Assembly: GCA_035610365.1 (NCBI GenBank)
Contig: CM069435.1
Location: 16,543,123-16,607,122 of the forward strand
Source of the DNA: Aquatica leii
Taxonomy: Eukaryota > Arthropoda > Insecta > Coleoptera > Lampyridae
Length of the DNA stretch: 64,000 bases
Direction: 5' to 3'
Shown: piece by piece, positions 46,242-56,576 of the stretch
How the letters are laid out: the number at the start of each line of letters is the position of its first letter
Numbering within the stretch: the first letter of the stretch is position 1
Notes under the pieces: model-generated
Database searches by the model: none
Seen by the model: the letters and a program-made list of their open reading frames with translations, nothing else
Told to the model about the DNA's origin: nothing
Made by a program: the position numbers and the translations under genes

Positions 46242-47746
46242 CTCTCTACTCTACCTAAAGACATCTTTGAAACTATTCGACAAAATGTTTGTAATATTGT
46301 AAGAAAGGCAAAACCGCCACGCTCTAATATTAACAGGCATGAGAGAGAAGCAGCTAAGCAGTTACGTGAGAATAAGGACATTTTAGTATTGAGAGCAAAT
46401 AAAGGAAACGCTACAGTCGTTATGAACATACAAGATTACAACGACAAAATGACGAACTTACTCTCAGAAGATTGCTACATACGTCTACCGAGAAACCCTT
46501 TAAACTCCTTGTGTGCTAAGGTAAACTCCGCCAGCAAAAACTCCACTACTACAGATATTAACAAGAAACAAACTTTGATTGTCAAAAATCCGGTTATGCC
46601 ACGGATCTACGGTCTTCCCAAGATACACAAAGAAGAAGTCCCCCTTCGACCGACAGTGAGCACCATCAATTCACCAACCCAATCGTTAGCACGTTATCTA
46701 GCTGCAAAACTCCTGCCGTTGACAGGAAATACAGAAACTCACATTAAAGAATCTACAGACTTTGTAGAGAAAATTAAGAACTTGCGTATAACAAAAGAAG
46801 ATATCCTAGTCCGCTTTGACATGGTATCTCTTTTTACTAACGTCCCGGTCGACGAAGTGTTGTTTTTGTTCAAGGAGAGAATTATTGAAGAAGTTCTGCT
46901 CATCGAACTCTGCCTTAAAAACACTTATTTCAGTGATAAAGAAAAATAACAGAAAATCGGGGAATTCCGTTTATAGAAAGAAAACGCACACTAATAGATA
47001 CTTAAACGCCGAATCTCACCAGCATCCAGTACAGAAGAATACTGTTTTGCATACTTCAGCCAAAAGAGCTATATGTGTGTTAGATAATGAAAATCTACAA
47101 AAAGAAAAGGAAACACTGTTGAAGTCCCTACAACAAAATGGATAGGGGTTCAAAAAAATCCAAAACGCATAGAAAAGAGCAATAAATCCAAAAGTCAAAG
47201 AAGACACTACCTCTTACTAGCACCGCTTATTTACTATATTGTATGGGTTCGACAGACAAAATAAGCAGGGTGCTGAAGAAACATAATATTAAAACTGTCT
47301 TTACGAGTAAGGATACCCTGAACACCTGGTTTACATCTGCTAAAGATAAACAAGGGGCTCTAAAACATGCCGGAGTTTACAAAATTCCTTGTTCTTGTGG
47401 ATCAAGTTATATAGGACAGACGAGACGCTCTATTGAAGTTAGAGTAAAAGAACATATGGCTGATTGCAAACACTGCAGAGTTACTAAATCAGCAGTAGCA
47501 GAACACGTGTGGAACCAAGGACACACGCTGAACTTTGACCAAACAAAAGTGTTGGCTAGAACTCCTTTCTTCTTTTCCAGAATAATCCGCGAAGCTGTGG
47601 AAATAGAAAAACATCCATGTAATATGAACCGAGAAGACGGTTTAAGACTTAGCAAATCTTGGCTACCAGTATTATATTCTCTAAGACAAAGATCAACCAT
47701 CTTGGAAAGGACACAAACACTTACTCCTTACTCGCTATTGGTATAA
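46239..47746 (+). pseudogene. PLE reverse transcriptase and GIY-YIG ORF lacking the RT catalytic core
   Basis: 46239-46949 encodes LRENKDILVLRANKGNATVV, PRIYGLPKIHKEEVPLRPTV and ILVRFDMVSLFTNVPV (RT motif A). Within about 20 codons the reading jumps, by deletion and frameshift, to YRKKTHTNRYLNAESHQHPV (RT thumb). The block with YxDD is therefore gone. After a frameshift near 47145, ORF 47243-47746 contains LKHAGVYKIPCSCGSSYIGQ, TRRSIEVRVKEH, AVAEHVWNQGHTLNFDQTKV and EIEKHPCNMNRED. This is a complete GIY-YIG domain with the Cys pair, Arg, Glu and Asn positions. The element cannot self-copy but keeps an open endonuclease frame. Confidence 0.92.
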
Positions 47747-47962
47747 ATATCGTCATTTACACTTTTTCTTTCAGTGACATTTATCACTCTAAAGATGCAA
47801 GCTGCAATGTCTTGCGAAACGTCAGTTTGTTTGGGTTCACAGACGACATTACGGCAAAGGTCAAGTTCTAATTCTTGTTTTGGCTCTCAAGAAGAGACTA
47901 GTTTTACTACGACGCGGTCTAAGCCGAAAGTCGCTTATAATCATAAACATAACAACCGCAAA
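47651..47962 (+). repeat. right pseudo-LTR of PLE
   Basis: Mirror of the left arm. It starts inside the endonuclease C-terminus and ends in GCTTATAATCATAAAC. The latter part (from AGTGACATTTA at 47773) is shared with the short element at 54209-54444. Confidence 0.85.
47781..47830 (+). ncRNA. degenerate hammerhead ribozyme motif in PLE 3' repeat
   Basis: CTAAAGA (consensus of the three copies CTGAAGA) is followed by T and the stem GCAAG...CTTGC, then GAAACGTC with predicted cleavage after 47823. Stem I is ACT/AGT plus a distal GTGA/TCAC pairing. The core G to A change probably inactivates it. Confidence 0.5.
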
Positions 47963-48945
47963 AGCTTAAGATTTTTTAAAGAATAGTTTAGTCAATCTAG
48001 TCGGATAAGCTAGGTAAACGAAATGCGCGTAGAGAGCACGCAGTTTAGCAAGATATTTACTTTCAAGTAGCGACGGCAAAAAATGAAGAAGAAGTATTAT
48101 TCAACTAAAATGTAATAAAATAAATTGATTCTAAATTAGCAGTTGATTAAATAAAAAACTAAATACCTATTATGCCGTCGCCGAATTGGGATAGAGGGCG
48201 ATGATGACTAACAAAAGACAGCTGTCGGCATTCAAAACGCTGACCCGCTTCAGATGCCGTGTGAAGAAACGATCTGGACTGCCTTTAGTTCGATGACGTG
48301 AGACATTTTGAGACGTTTTTGTACTTGTCAATTTTATTTTAAAGTGGAGCTGAAACTGTTAGTGGATGCTGCCAAATTGTCTCTAGCGACTACCTAGTCT
48401 TGTTGGGATGTTATTTGTAAATGTGTGGAAGATTTTATTTAAACATGCTAATGTAAACAAAACTTTAATAGTTTCATATTCGGAGATTATATATCTGTCG
48501 CCGTCTCAAACACTGGAGTACGGTTTAATCAATAGGAACTTACGAGAAAACAGCTAACACCTATAGGTTCGTTGCGAAACTTCTTTTCACAAATCTTTGC
48601 CAGTAGCTATATTTTGCTGTTTTTACTGCCAGTTTGGTGCGGCTTTATAAGAGGCAAGCCATTGATTTTTTAAGATCTGCTGAGGTTTTTTGTTGGTATT
48701 TTCTCAGACATTTTGTTGTTTGCTTTAACAGATTCAACTTTGGGTTTTACCACGGTGCACCGGCTGTAGAGCTTACGCGTATATAGTTCAAGTTGTTTTT
48801 TGAGGATCATCCTGGTCAACTTACTAATGACGATGTTTGCAGATCTAGGATTGTGACACAAAGCGCCACGTGGAAGATACAAAACAAGAAACTACCTAAA
48901 ACGTATTATTTACTATGTAATAAGTAATGTGTAACTTACGTACAA
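47963..48945. other. no recognised gene
   Basis: A 70-codon minus ORF (48670-48882) has no known motif. By position this could be the coding-side remnant of the PLE whose terminus lies at 48951, but nothing in it is recognisable as RT or endonuclease. Confidence 0.35.
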
Positions 48946-48950
48946 TATAT

Positions 48951-49000
48951 TTCAGTGGCCTGAAGAAGTGCACACATGGTTGCACGAAACGTCGCCATAT
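48951..49000 (+). ncRNA. type I hammerhead ribozyme, best preserved copy
   Basis: CTGAAGA at 48960-48966, one extra A, then stem II GTGCA (48968-48972) with TGCAC (48981-48985) closing an eight-base loop. GAAA follows at 48986-48989, then CGTC with predicted cleavage after C48993. Stem I pairs GTGGC (48955-48959) with GCCAT (48994-48998) including one G-U. Stem III is two pairs only. All catalytic-core positions are present. The extra base before stem II is shared by all copies in the window. Confidence 0.75.
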
Positions 49001-49050
49001 AAAAAATCTAAAGTGGTTTTATTTTGCCCCTCCTAGTGAAGAGTGTTCTT
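48951..49050 (+). mobile_element. isolated PLE terminus with hammerhead ribozyme
   Basis: Homologous to 2484-2580 in the order hammerhead, ATA-rich spacer, AAAGTG, TTTTAT, CCCCT. No RT coding sequence of the same orientation is recognisable beside it. It is therefore a solo terminus or a severely truncated element. Confidence 0.6.
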
Positions 49051-49097
49051 AACCAATTCATTAATTAAATATAATAGGAGGACGTAACTACAGTACT

Positions 49098-49620
49098 TGG
49101 TTTCCAAACGACTTTCACTATTAACATGGCAGGTGTGCCACCGAGTTTTCAAGGTTAATCGTCTATCACACAATAGTTCGTCGACTTAACCCCAAATTGA
49201 TTCTTAAAATTGGTGTTTGTATTCAATGTTTACATTCAGACGTGCTTCAAATTATTCACTCGAAAGGAATGTATTTAAGAAACATTTACTATTCCAAAGG
49301 AGGGACACGTGGCGGTGGTCTCACTTGCTATAATAATTAGAAGAAGATTAAATCGCGTTGTAAAAACAGAAGTTAGTTCTTACTCTAGCGAAACTTTTAC
49401 AGGTAACAAATACGAATCGAAATTCTAAGGAAGATGGTATGCAATATTTAAAAATAGAGATCTTACTGAGCACAACGTTTGTTTTCACTTGCTGTCTCCC
49501 TCACGTCGAAACAAAAAATGAAGATTAATATGCATTTATATGCAAAACTGACAGTCCGGGACAAAATTCATACAGCACGCAAACTATTTAAAAATGCTTT
49601 TACCATAACAAATTTACATT
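49098..49620 (+). repeat. diverged interspersed repeat R1, copy 2
   Basis: Shares GGCAGGTGTGCCACCGAG, AAATCGCGTTGTAAAA and ATTCATACAGCACGC with copies 1 and 3 at similar spacing. Confidence 0.5.
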
Positions 49621-49624
49621 TTAT

Positions 49625-52600
49625 AGTTTATTTAGTTTTTTTTTAAATTTACAAATAGAACATTTTACCCGATTAATTTCTTGTTGCAAAAGAGACATTT
49701 TCTATTGTTATTTTTCAATACAGTAGAAGTCTAACTCAGAGGATTTTAATAAAAATATTTATTATCGCCACTTTAATCATCTTAAAAAAAGTATTATTTC
49801 GCTTTTTGTAGTTTGGAAGTCAATGATTGTTTGTTTTCTATATTGTTTCTAGTTTATTATAGTATGGAAGATGTTCTAAGTTGTTTATTTAATTTGTGTT
49901 TTTTCTTCTAGACTTTGGATAAATAAATGAATAAATTTTTTGTGTTAGGTTTAGTTTTTTTGACAATTTTGTTTAGAATAACAATGCGTAAGATTAGACC
50001 ACCACTTTTATTTGCTTTGCAACATGTACTAACACAATATACCTACGATACCAAAAAAAAATTATCCAAAACTTAGACAAACGTAAAAGCTACAATCATA
50101 AATATAAAAATTCCGCAACATTGAACAGTAAGGTTGAAAAGTAAATTACAAATTACTACACTTTCAAACAATTAAATTTATTGAGTATGAAGTTTTGTTT
50201 AATTTTATTTGCTCAACTTTTTACATATAATTAGAATTTACTAGAAGGCATTATTAAAACTGAAATGTACTTTAATGTTTTTGACGCGTGTCTGTTGCAA
50301 AACTATTTTACCTTAAAAGATGTATAAAATTTAATTATAAACTTCAGTTTTATACAAATAAAAAAATCATTGATTTAATTAAGCTGCTTTGTAATAGAAT
50401 TACAATAAATTGAAATACGTACGTTTATTACAGTAGTAATTAAACAAAACATAAATAAAGTGTTACAATAGTAGATATAATTAAATTTATAATTTTGTTT
50501 AAATATAAGACAGTTTGAAAAATGTTTGTCGTCAATGTCAGTGTAAAGATTTTCTAGTTGGAAAACTAAGCTAACAGTGACATGACCTAAAGCTGCAGTA
50601 GCGACAGTTGCAATAAAAATAACACAGAACGAAAAACCTTTTACTTGTTAACTTTTAGTTTTTTGTATTAAAAAGCTTTTATCTTATGCCTAGGTTAATG
50701 TTCATGCATAATTTATTTTTATTACTAAATTTTTAAGTTATATTTTGCAACCAAATTTTAACAAGAACGTGTGTGCAATTATTTTTTAAAAATTTATGTT
50801 ATGCTTTGTCTATGCGTCGATTGTGTAATATTTTATGGACATATACGAAAATAAAGCTTTGATGTAGTGCTTTTAATACGTGTCTTTTGTATGTAATGGA
50901 TTTCATTTAGTCCAATAACGCACTGGAAATAACAAAGTTATGTAATGTACTATTTGTCATGTTGAATAAGATAAAATGCTTTTGTGTTGTGTTTAATATA
51001 TCAAAGTATCACTTTTGTTGTTCTTGCGTTAAAAATAAAACTATCAAGTTCAAACTAAGTATAAGAAATTACATTTTTACTGTAGTTTTTGTTTTATAAA
51101 TTAAAAATAGAGTATGATATAATTTTACAAAACGTTATACATTATCGAATAATTTTGTTATGAGCACTTCATAGTATATCATAGCTATCTGCTTTATAAT
51201 TGTAAAGTAACCGATAAAGGTAATCTAAGGAGACTAATACACTATACGTGTACGCAGAAAAAATAATTAAAAATGTTTAAAAGGTTAAAAACAAAGTGAT
51301 CTAGACAATGAAAAATATGTAAATAAAATGCGTGAAATAATATTGTTACGTATTTTATTATTAACACTAATTTATTTAAACTATTAAAATATTTTTACTT
51401 ATACTAAAAATATGTACACTTTTAAAATAACCGAACTAATTAAATCTAATAATATTTAATAAAAACACAGTATAATTTATATATAGCGCTATCACTGACA
51501 CGAAGATAAGATAACGTCACACACTTGTTTAACACTTGTTTACGTTAAAGTCACGTACCAGATTATTCACCGTAGGTTTATCTCACACGCGTTAACGACT
51601 TATTTATTTAGACTTGAATAATCTTCTTAACACTGCTGTCTTTGCATTACGGAAATAACTGACCTTCTTCCTTCTCGAGTGTTCCATACCTTTCGGTATA
51701 CGTTCTAGAAGATGGATAACAACTTCCAGAAGGCTCTTGAATTTGAGAACGTTTCAATATATTTACAAACAAATTAAATTCTGAAATAGCAACATATTGA
51801 AACATGTTTTTTTTGCATCAAAAATTTCTTCTTAGTAGAAAACGACGTGTAACTAGATTTGTGTTTATTATTAAGAATTATATTTTTTATTCGATAGTTT
51901 AAACATGTTCGACAAAATTGTTTAGAGTATGGGTTATGCTTGAGATTATAAATTAGGTATGAAACCTAAGACTTTTATAATAAATTTGCAGAACACATCA
52001 AAACTCGGAAATTTTGTCAAGTATGTTTACTTTATATTTCATGTTTCTTTAGAGTAATAAACAATCGTATTTACTTGGACTAATGCAAAAAAATTCACAT
52101 GATGTTATTTTTCTCCGTATAAAACTAATCTTAATAAAACTAAAGTTGTCCAACACATTTAATTTATGTGCCATATATCAGATATACATATGTTCCATAA
52201 TTCAAACAAACAATCAAAAACAACAAATAATGCATTAATTACGAGTAGATACTGTAATCTAATATTCTGCATTTACAGATACAGAATGCGTAAAAAATGT
52301 GATCATTGCAAATACGATAGTGTTCACGACTCAGTAAATTTGAACTTGACGTATCTAAACATCTTAATTTGTTATTCTTTTCAGGTTGTTTTTTTATTTT
52401 GTGTACTAGTTATGCGCGTTTTAAACCTTGGTTATTTTATCCATTTTTTATCTGTCATGTTTTTTTTTGTATAGATAAAGTAGTTAGCTAGTTTTTTTTC
52501 TGTTTGCTGACATATCACATATTTTTTTGTTTTGAACGTAAGGTCCTTATTTATAGGTTGCGACTTTAATAAATCTATACTACTGGAGCTCTGGTACAAA

Positions 52601-53690
52601 GAAAAAGTGTTGATTTGTATTTTAAGAAAACAATTTAGAAATTTGCACTAGAGCGAAAGGTCATCACAATTTTTTTTGCAATTCTCACTCTTTCTTTTAT
52701 AATCCATTGTTCTTTGAATATCTTCCACTGTCAGAAAAATGCGTTCTCTAATGTCTACATCTACTTCTTCGATATAGTATTGTGGCATTTTTGATGGTAT
52801 TAACGGTTTGTTTACATTGTTGTTTTAAAATATTTGTCAGGTAAAATATAACCCCAACAAAGTCTGTAACTTCTATAGACATTCTGGACCAGCATATATT
52901 ATCTCAAATATTTTTCAACTATATATCAAAGAGGAATATTGGTTTATAGATTTTAAGTAACTCGTCAGAATTTTTAAGCTTTAAATATTAAAATTTTTTC
53001 ATGGTTTTTATTAATTGACGATTACTGTATACGAACCGTGTGGTTGCTTGCAGCATAGAACTAATTTTAATTGACAGAAAAGTGCGGTCGAATGTAAAAC
53101 AGTAACGTTTTTCCAAATACATTCTTTGAGTAAAAATTTGTAAAGATTATGGTCATTCTAAAACTGACTGACGCAAACTAGCAAATCAAAACAAGGCAGA
53201 TGATAAGAAAAATCTAAATATTGTTAGTAGTATACAACTATCGAGACTACCAATGACAAGAATCTAATTCGAACCTAGAGATGTTTTGACACTATTTTTA
53301 TGTTATAGGTGTAGTAAACCTAGGTTCATAAAAAGCAATTGTCTCAATTATTCTGTTCAAAACAAACTCTTGTCTTGTTCAAATAATAACGAGGATACTT
53401 GCTGATAGTGTTGAACGAAGCACATGGTTTCACTATGAACATGAACGCAGTAAGATTTTGTTAGGAATAGAGTTTTTACAAATCGCTAACACAATGATAA
53501 ATGTTCCTAATAACCACTGGTTTTTCATTAAAATTTTATGAGTCGTATCTCTATATATACTAGAGAATAGAACTTGTGTCCTAGTTCTTGCTAATACAAT
53601 TACGAAACACAAATTATCTTTGAGATCCAGCAAAACAATCGCTCTTACCAATTTTGGAAAGCTCAGTTTGATAACTGTATTCTAACAATG
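49625..53690. other. AT-rich DNA; weak coding relic and HSE-like cluster only
   Basis: No named gene. A 102-codon plus ORF (52166-52474) is Phe/Leu/Ile-rich and probably chance. A short minus-strand stretch at 52815-52651 reads PQYYIEEVDVDIRERIFLTV, then EDIQRTMDYKRKSE; it looks protein-like but is unidentified. An array of TTCnnGAA units lies at 51703-51741. Confidence 0.4.
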
Positions 53691-54208
53691 TTTTTTTTGA
53701 TTCTAGCGACGAGCTAACGCTTTTTATAGAACATACTGTTAGTTTGATCGATGAAACTCTGATTGATGATGAAAATACAACTGTTAAAGAACAAACTCGT
53801 TAGAGTTCAAGATTATTAAAAAAAGTGAGTCCCGCGTTTAGACGACCTGCTTTACAATACTAAACGAACTTTGTGTATGACTACTCTTGATTTACGATCA
53901 GAATATCATTAGGTATTAGTGCGAACTTAAGACAGAAACAAGACAGTTTTTACGACTTCATTATGTACCTTTCGATATAGTCGTATGCTGTTTGGAATGA
54001 TACATTTTCCGGCTACTTTCAAAGACTCCTAGATCGTTTTAAAAGTAGATTGGTTGATCTTATTCTTCTTGTATATTTTGATAACCTTATTGTGGTTTTC
54101 ATTGATATTAAAATTTTTTTAATTAATTAAGATTTTTTAAACTTTTTAAATAAAAAAAAATGCACTTTTGTGTGCTTTTCTGTAAAATATCTAGACTACA
54201 TCATATCA

Positions 54209-54444
54209 TAAAATAAGCTTTCGCGGTTATTTTGTTTATAATTATAAGTGACATTTAACACTTTGAAGATGCAATCTGCAATGTATTGCAAAACGTCAGT
54301 TTGGTTGGGTTCACGAACGCCAATACGGCAACAGCCAAGTTCTGTTTCTTGTTTTGGCTCTCAAAGAGAGACTAAGAACAAACCTAAAAAGTATGGGTGT
54401 TTAACTACGAGGCGGTCTAAGCTGAAAATCGCTTATAATCATAC
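54209..54444 (+). mobile_element. 236 bp PLE-derived hammerhead element with 11 bp target duplication
   Basis: ACATCATATCA flanks it on both sides (54198-54208 and 54445-54455), and removing one copy restores the gypsy reading (..YIIS, AEGMRR..). From AGTGACATTTA (54247) on it matches the terminal repeats of the PLE at 45866-47962. Its first 40 bp match, inverted, the sequence just past that PLE's 3' repeat (AAGCTTTCGCGGTTAT against ATAACAACCGCAAAAGCTT). The ends thus share a short inverted repeat (ATAATTATAAG / CTTATAATCAT). It encodes no protein. Confidence 0.8.
54255..54306 (+). ncRNA. degenerate hammerhead motif in the 236 bp element
   Basis: TTGAAGA (consensus CTGAAGA), T, stem II GCAAT...ATTGC, then AAAA (consensus GAAA) and CGTCAGT. 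The fifth stem II pair is T-A here and G-C in the PLE copies, a compensatory change. Two core substitutions suggest loss of activity after insertion. Confidence 0.5.
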
Positions 54445-55299
54445 ACATCATATCAGCTGAGGGTATGCGCCGAGATCGCTTTGAGGTATCTACGATTTTA
54501 GACATGGCTTTGCCTAAGAACGTTAAACAGTGGCTTATCTTTTTACAAAGTTGTTGTTGGTTCTTAAGATTCATTTAAAATCTTGCCAATGTTGCAAAAC
54601 TAAGAAAACTGTTTTAAAGGAATGAGTAACTCCCTAATCAGATGTTTTTGATGAACTCTCTATAGGGAGAGAGACTCTTGGAATTATCTGTTGAGTATGT
54701 CACTTGACACTTACTAAGCAAAATTATTATACTACAGAGCGAAAGGTTTTTGCAATTATTTAGAGTGTGTAGAAGTTTTTTGAATATTTAGAGAAAACAA
54801 AGGTTGTTATTATAACCAACTACTAGCCGTTGAAGTAGTTAATGTCTTTGAAGTCTTGTTCGGGGCGACTAGTTCTACTGAGTCTTTATTTGCAGTTCTT
54901 TGATGTTAGAGTTGATTACACTTCTAGTCGCACAAATGTTGTTACTGACCCTTTATCACGTTTTCCTGTACCAGAAAACCGTTGATCTTCCAGCCTAAAC
55001 TGCTGAGAATATTGGAAACAAGCAAACAGCACATTTAGACTTACGAAAAATAATAGATTGCTTTGAACACCCAAATTCGAATGTGCTATACTTCAAAAAG
55101 TGGACTAACCATGGTTACTTGATGACTTATTGTTATCCTTTTGAAGAAGTACAACAAATTGTGCTCAAAAATCAGATAATTCGATTCTTTGAAAAGTCCC
55201 ATGATTCTTTTCCCGCCGTTCATTATGGTATCAAGCGTACCATTTGATAAATATTACCACGCTGCTACTGACTTGGGATGATCAGTAGCATAAGTGCAG

Positions 55300-56565
55300 C
55301 GATTTGAAACAATTTCTATTGACTTCTTTGCCTAAAACTGCTTTAGTAGAACAATACCACACAAAACAAATTAAAAATGTATTTTCAGTGTAAAAAACTT
55401 AGAACACAAAATTATTTTCATAACTTTGTAACGTTTACATTTTTTACGTTTGAATACGTCTGTTTTTAATTAACATTTTTGTATTCACTGTTATGTAAAT
55501 TCTTTTGCGCAAGCAGTTCACGCACTGACATGCGTTATGAGCCTTCTTCTTAAGTACGAAGACATCTTACGTTTCGCAATGAAGTAATAGCAGACATTTT
55601 TTTTGCGTGCTGCAAAAAGTGGAATTACCACTTATTTAGTTGTGTTTGTGAATTTTTGCCCTAATGGTGAAAATTAGTTATGCCGGCGTCTGGTAGTAGT
55701 ACTTTCGTTCCGTAGTAACACTTGCGCCTGGTAGTAGTATTTGCGTTTCGTTGCAATATTTACGAAAATTAGAATAAAACCCGTAATTCGAAGGGGTAAG
55801 TCAATTTTGTTTTGATCATTGTGTAATTCATCGCAATTTACGTTTTAGTTTTTTCTTTGTTCCGGATTTTTGGTTTCGTTCTTATACGATGTTTTTGAGT
55901 ATGAAAGTCTTATGAATACGATTTCGATCTTTATACGTCTGCGATTATGGAAACTACGATCTACGATTATCAATTTTATTGATTTCAAAGGCAAGATATC
56001 AATCAAATCTTCGTGAAAGAGAAAATATACGATTTACGGAAATTGCATTATATTGCATCATTCAATGAGTCATGACCACACCTTAATAGAAGCTGCGCGA
56101 TTTGTAAGTGATAAAATTAAACCTTCAAGAACACGTAGGTACATAATCTGTAATTATTAGTTTTAAGTTTTGTTTTGGTTTCAATATTTAACCATTCATA
56201 TATAAAAAATATTGTGGCGTCCAACTTATAAATTTTTTTGTATTTATCAAATTGAAAATTATTAATCTTAAGTAACGTAAGAATTCCCACGACTCTAATT
56301 AAATAAATATGAAAATTCTCAATGCTCTTATGTAGTTTGTGTTTAATGTGTGTTTTAAATAAATATTTTTGTGAGCTGGCCGGTGCATTCTTCCTTTATG
56401 TGTTATGCGTTTGTATTATGTTACATATTTGGCACCGATAAATTGTGTTATGTTACAACTTGTTGTAAAAACATTTATGATATGAAACAAATTTATTTAA
56501 TTTTATTAGAACATGAAATAAATAACACAAATCTGTCGTAAACAGCTGAGAAAAATTATTTGTGC
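55300..56565. other. no gene; 38 bp imperfect duplication at 55686-55761
   Basis: GCGTCTGGTAGTAGTACTTT is followed 38 bp later by GCGCCTGGTAGTAGTATTTG. The region may include the 3' end of the gypsy relic, but no LTR boundary is clear. Confidence 0.4.
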
Positions 56566-56576
56566 ATTGTCATTAC

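Larger units (their letters stand above)
45866..47962 (+). mobile_element. Penelope-like element with inverted terminal repeats
   Basis: The coding region 46239-47746 is flanked by inverted copies of the terminal sequence (45866-46241 and 47651-47962). The left copy carries about 50 bp extra. The inverted arms include the 3' end of the ORF itself (minus ORF LPVLYPLRQKSTFFKRTQ against plus LPVLYSLRQRSTILERTQ), so the left arm is a copied 3' end. Each arm contains a hammerhead-like motif. Confidence 0.85.
53790..55300 (+). pseudogene. Ty3/gypsy pol relic split by a hammerhead-bearing insertion
   Basis: RT: TTLDLRSEYH, LCTFRYSRMLFGMIHFPATF and KKKCTFVCFSVKYLDYIIS up to 54208. After the 54209-54444 insertion it resumes with SAEGMRRDRFEVSTILDMAL and a thumb segment. 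An RNase H-like YYTTERK and VDYTSSRTNVVTDPLSRFPV follow. An integrase N-terminal region (HYGIKRTI and a WLGM end) runs to about 55260. Stops and frameshifts throughout. The RSGYHQ-type RT differs from the AYNQIPV type at 27.4 and 38.4 kb, so it is another gypsy lineage. Confidence 0.8.

Noticed and set aside
52166-52474. 102-codon ORF with a CDHCKYD motif as a small zinc protein
   Set aside because: Composition is that of random AT-rich sequence (Phe/Leu/Ile/Tyr) and a single CxxC is not enough.
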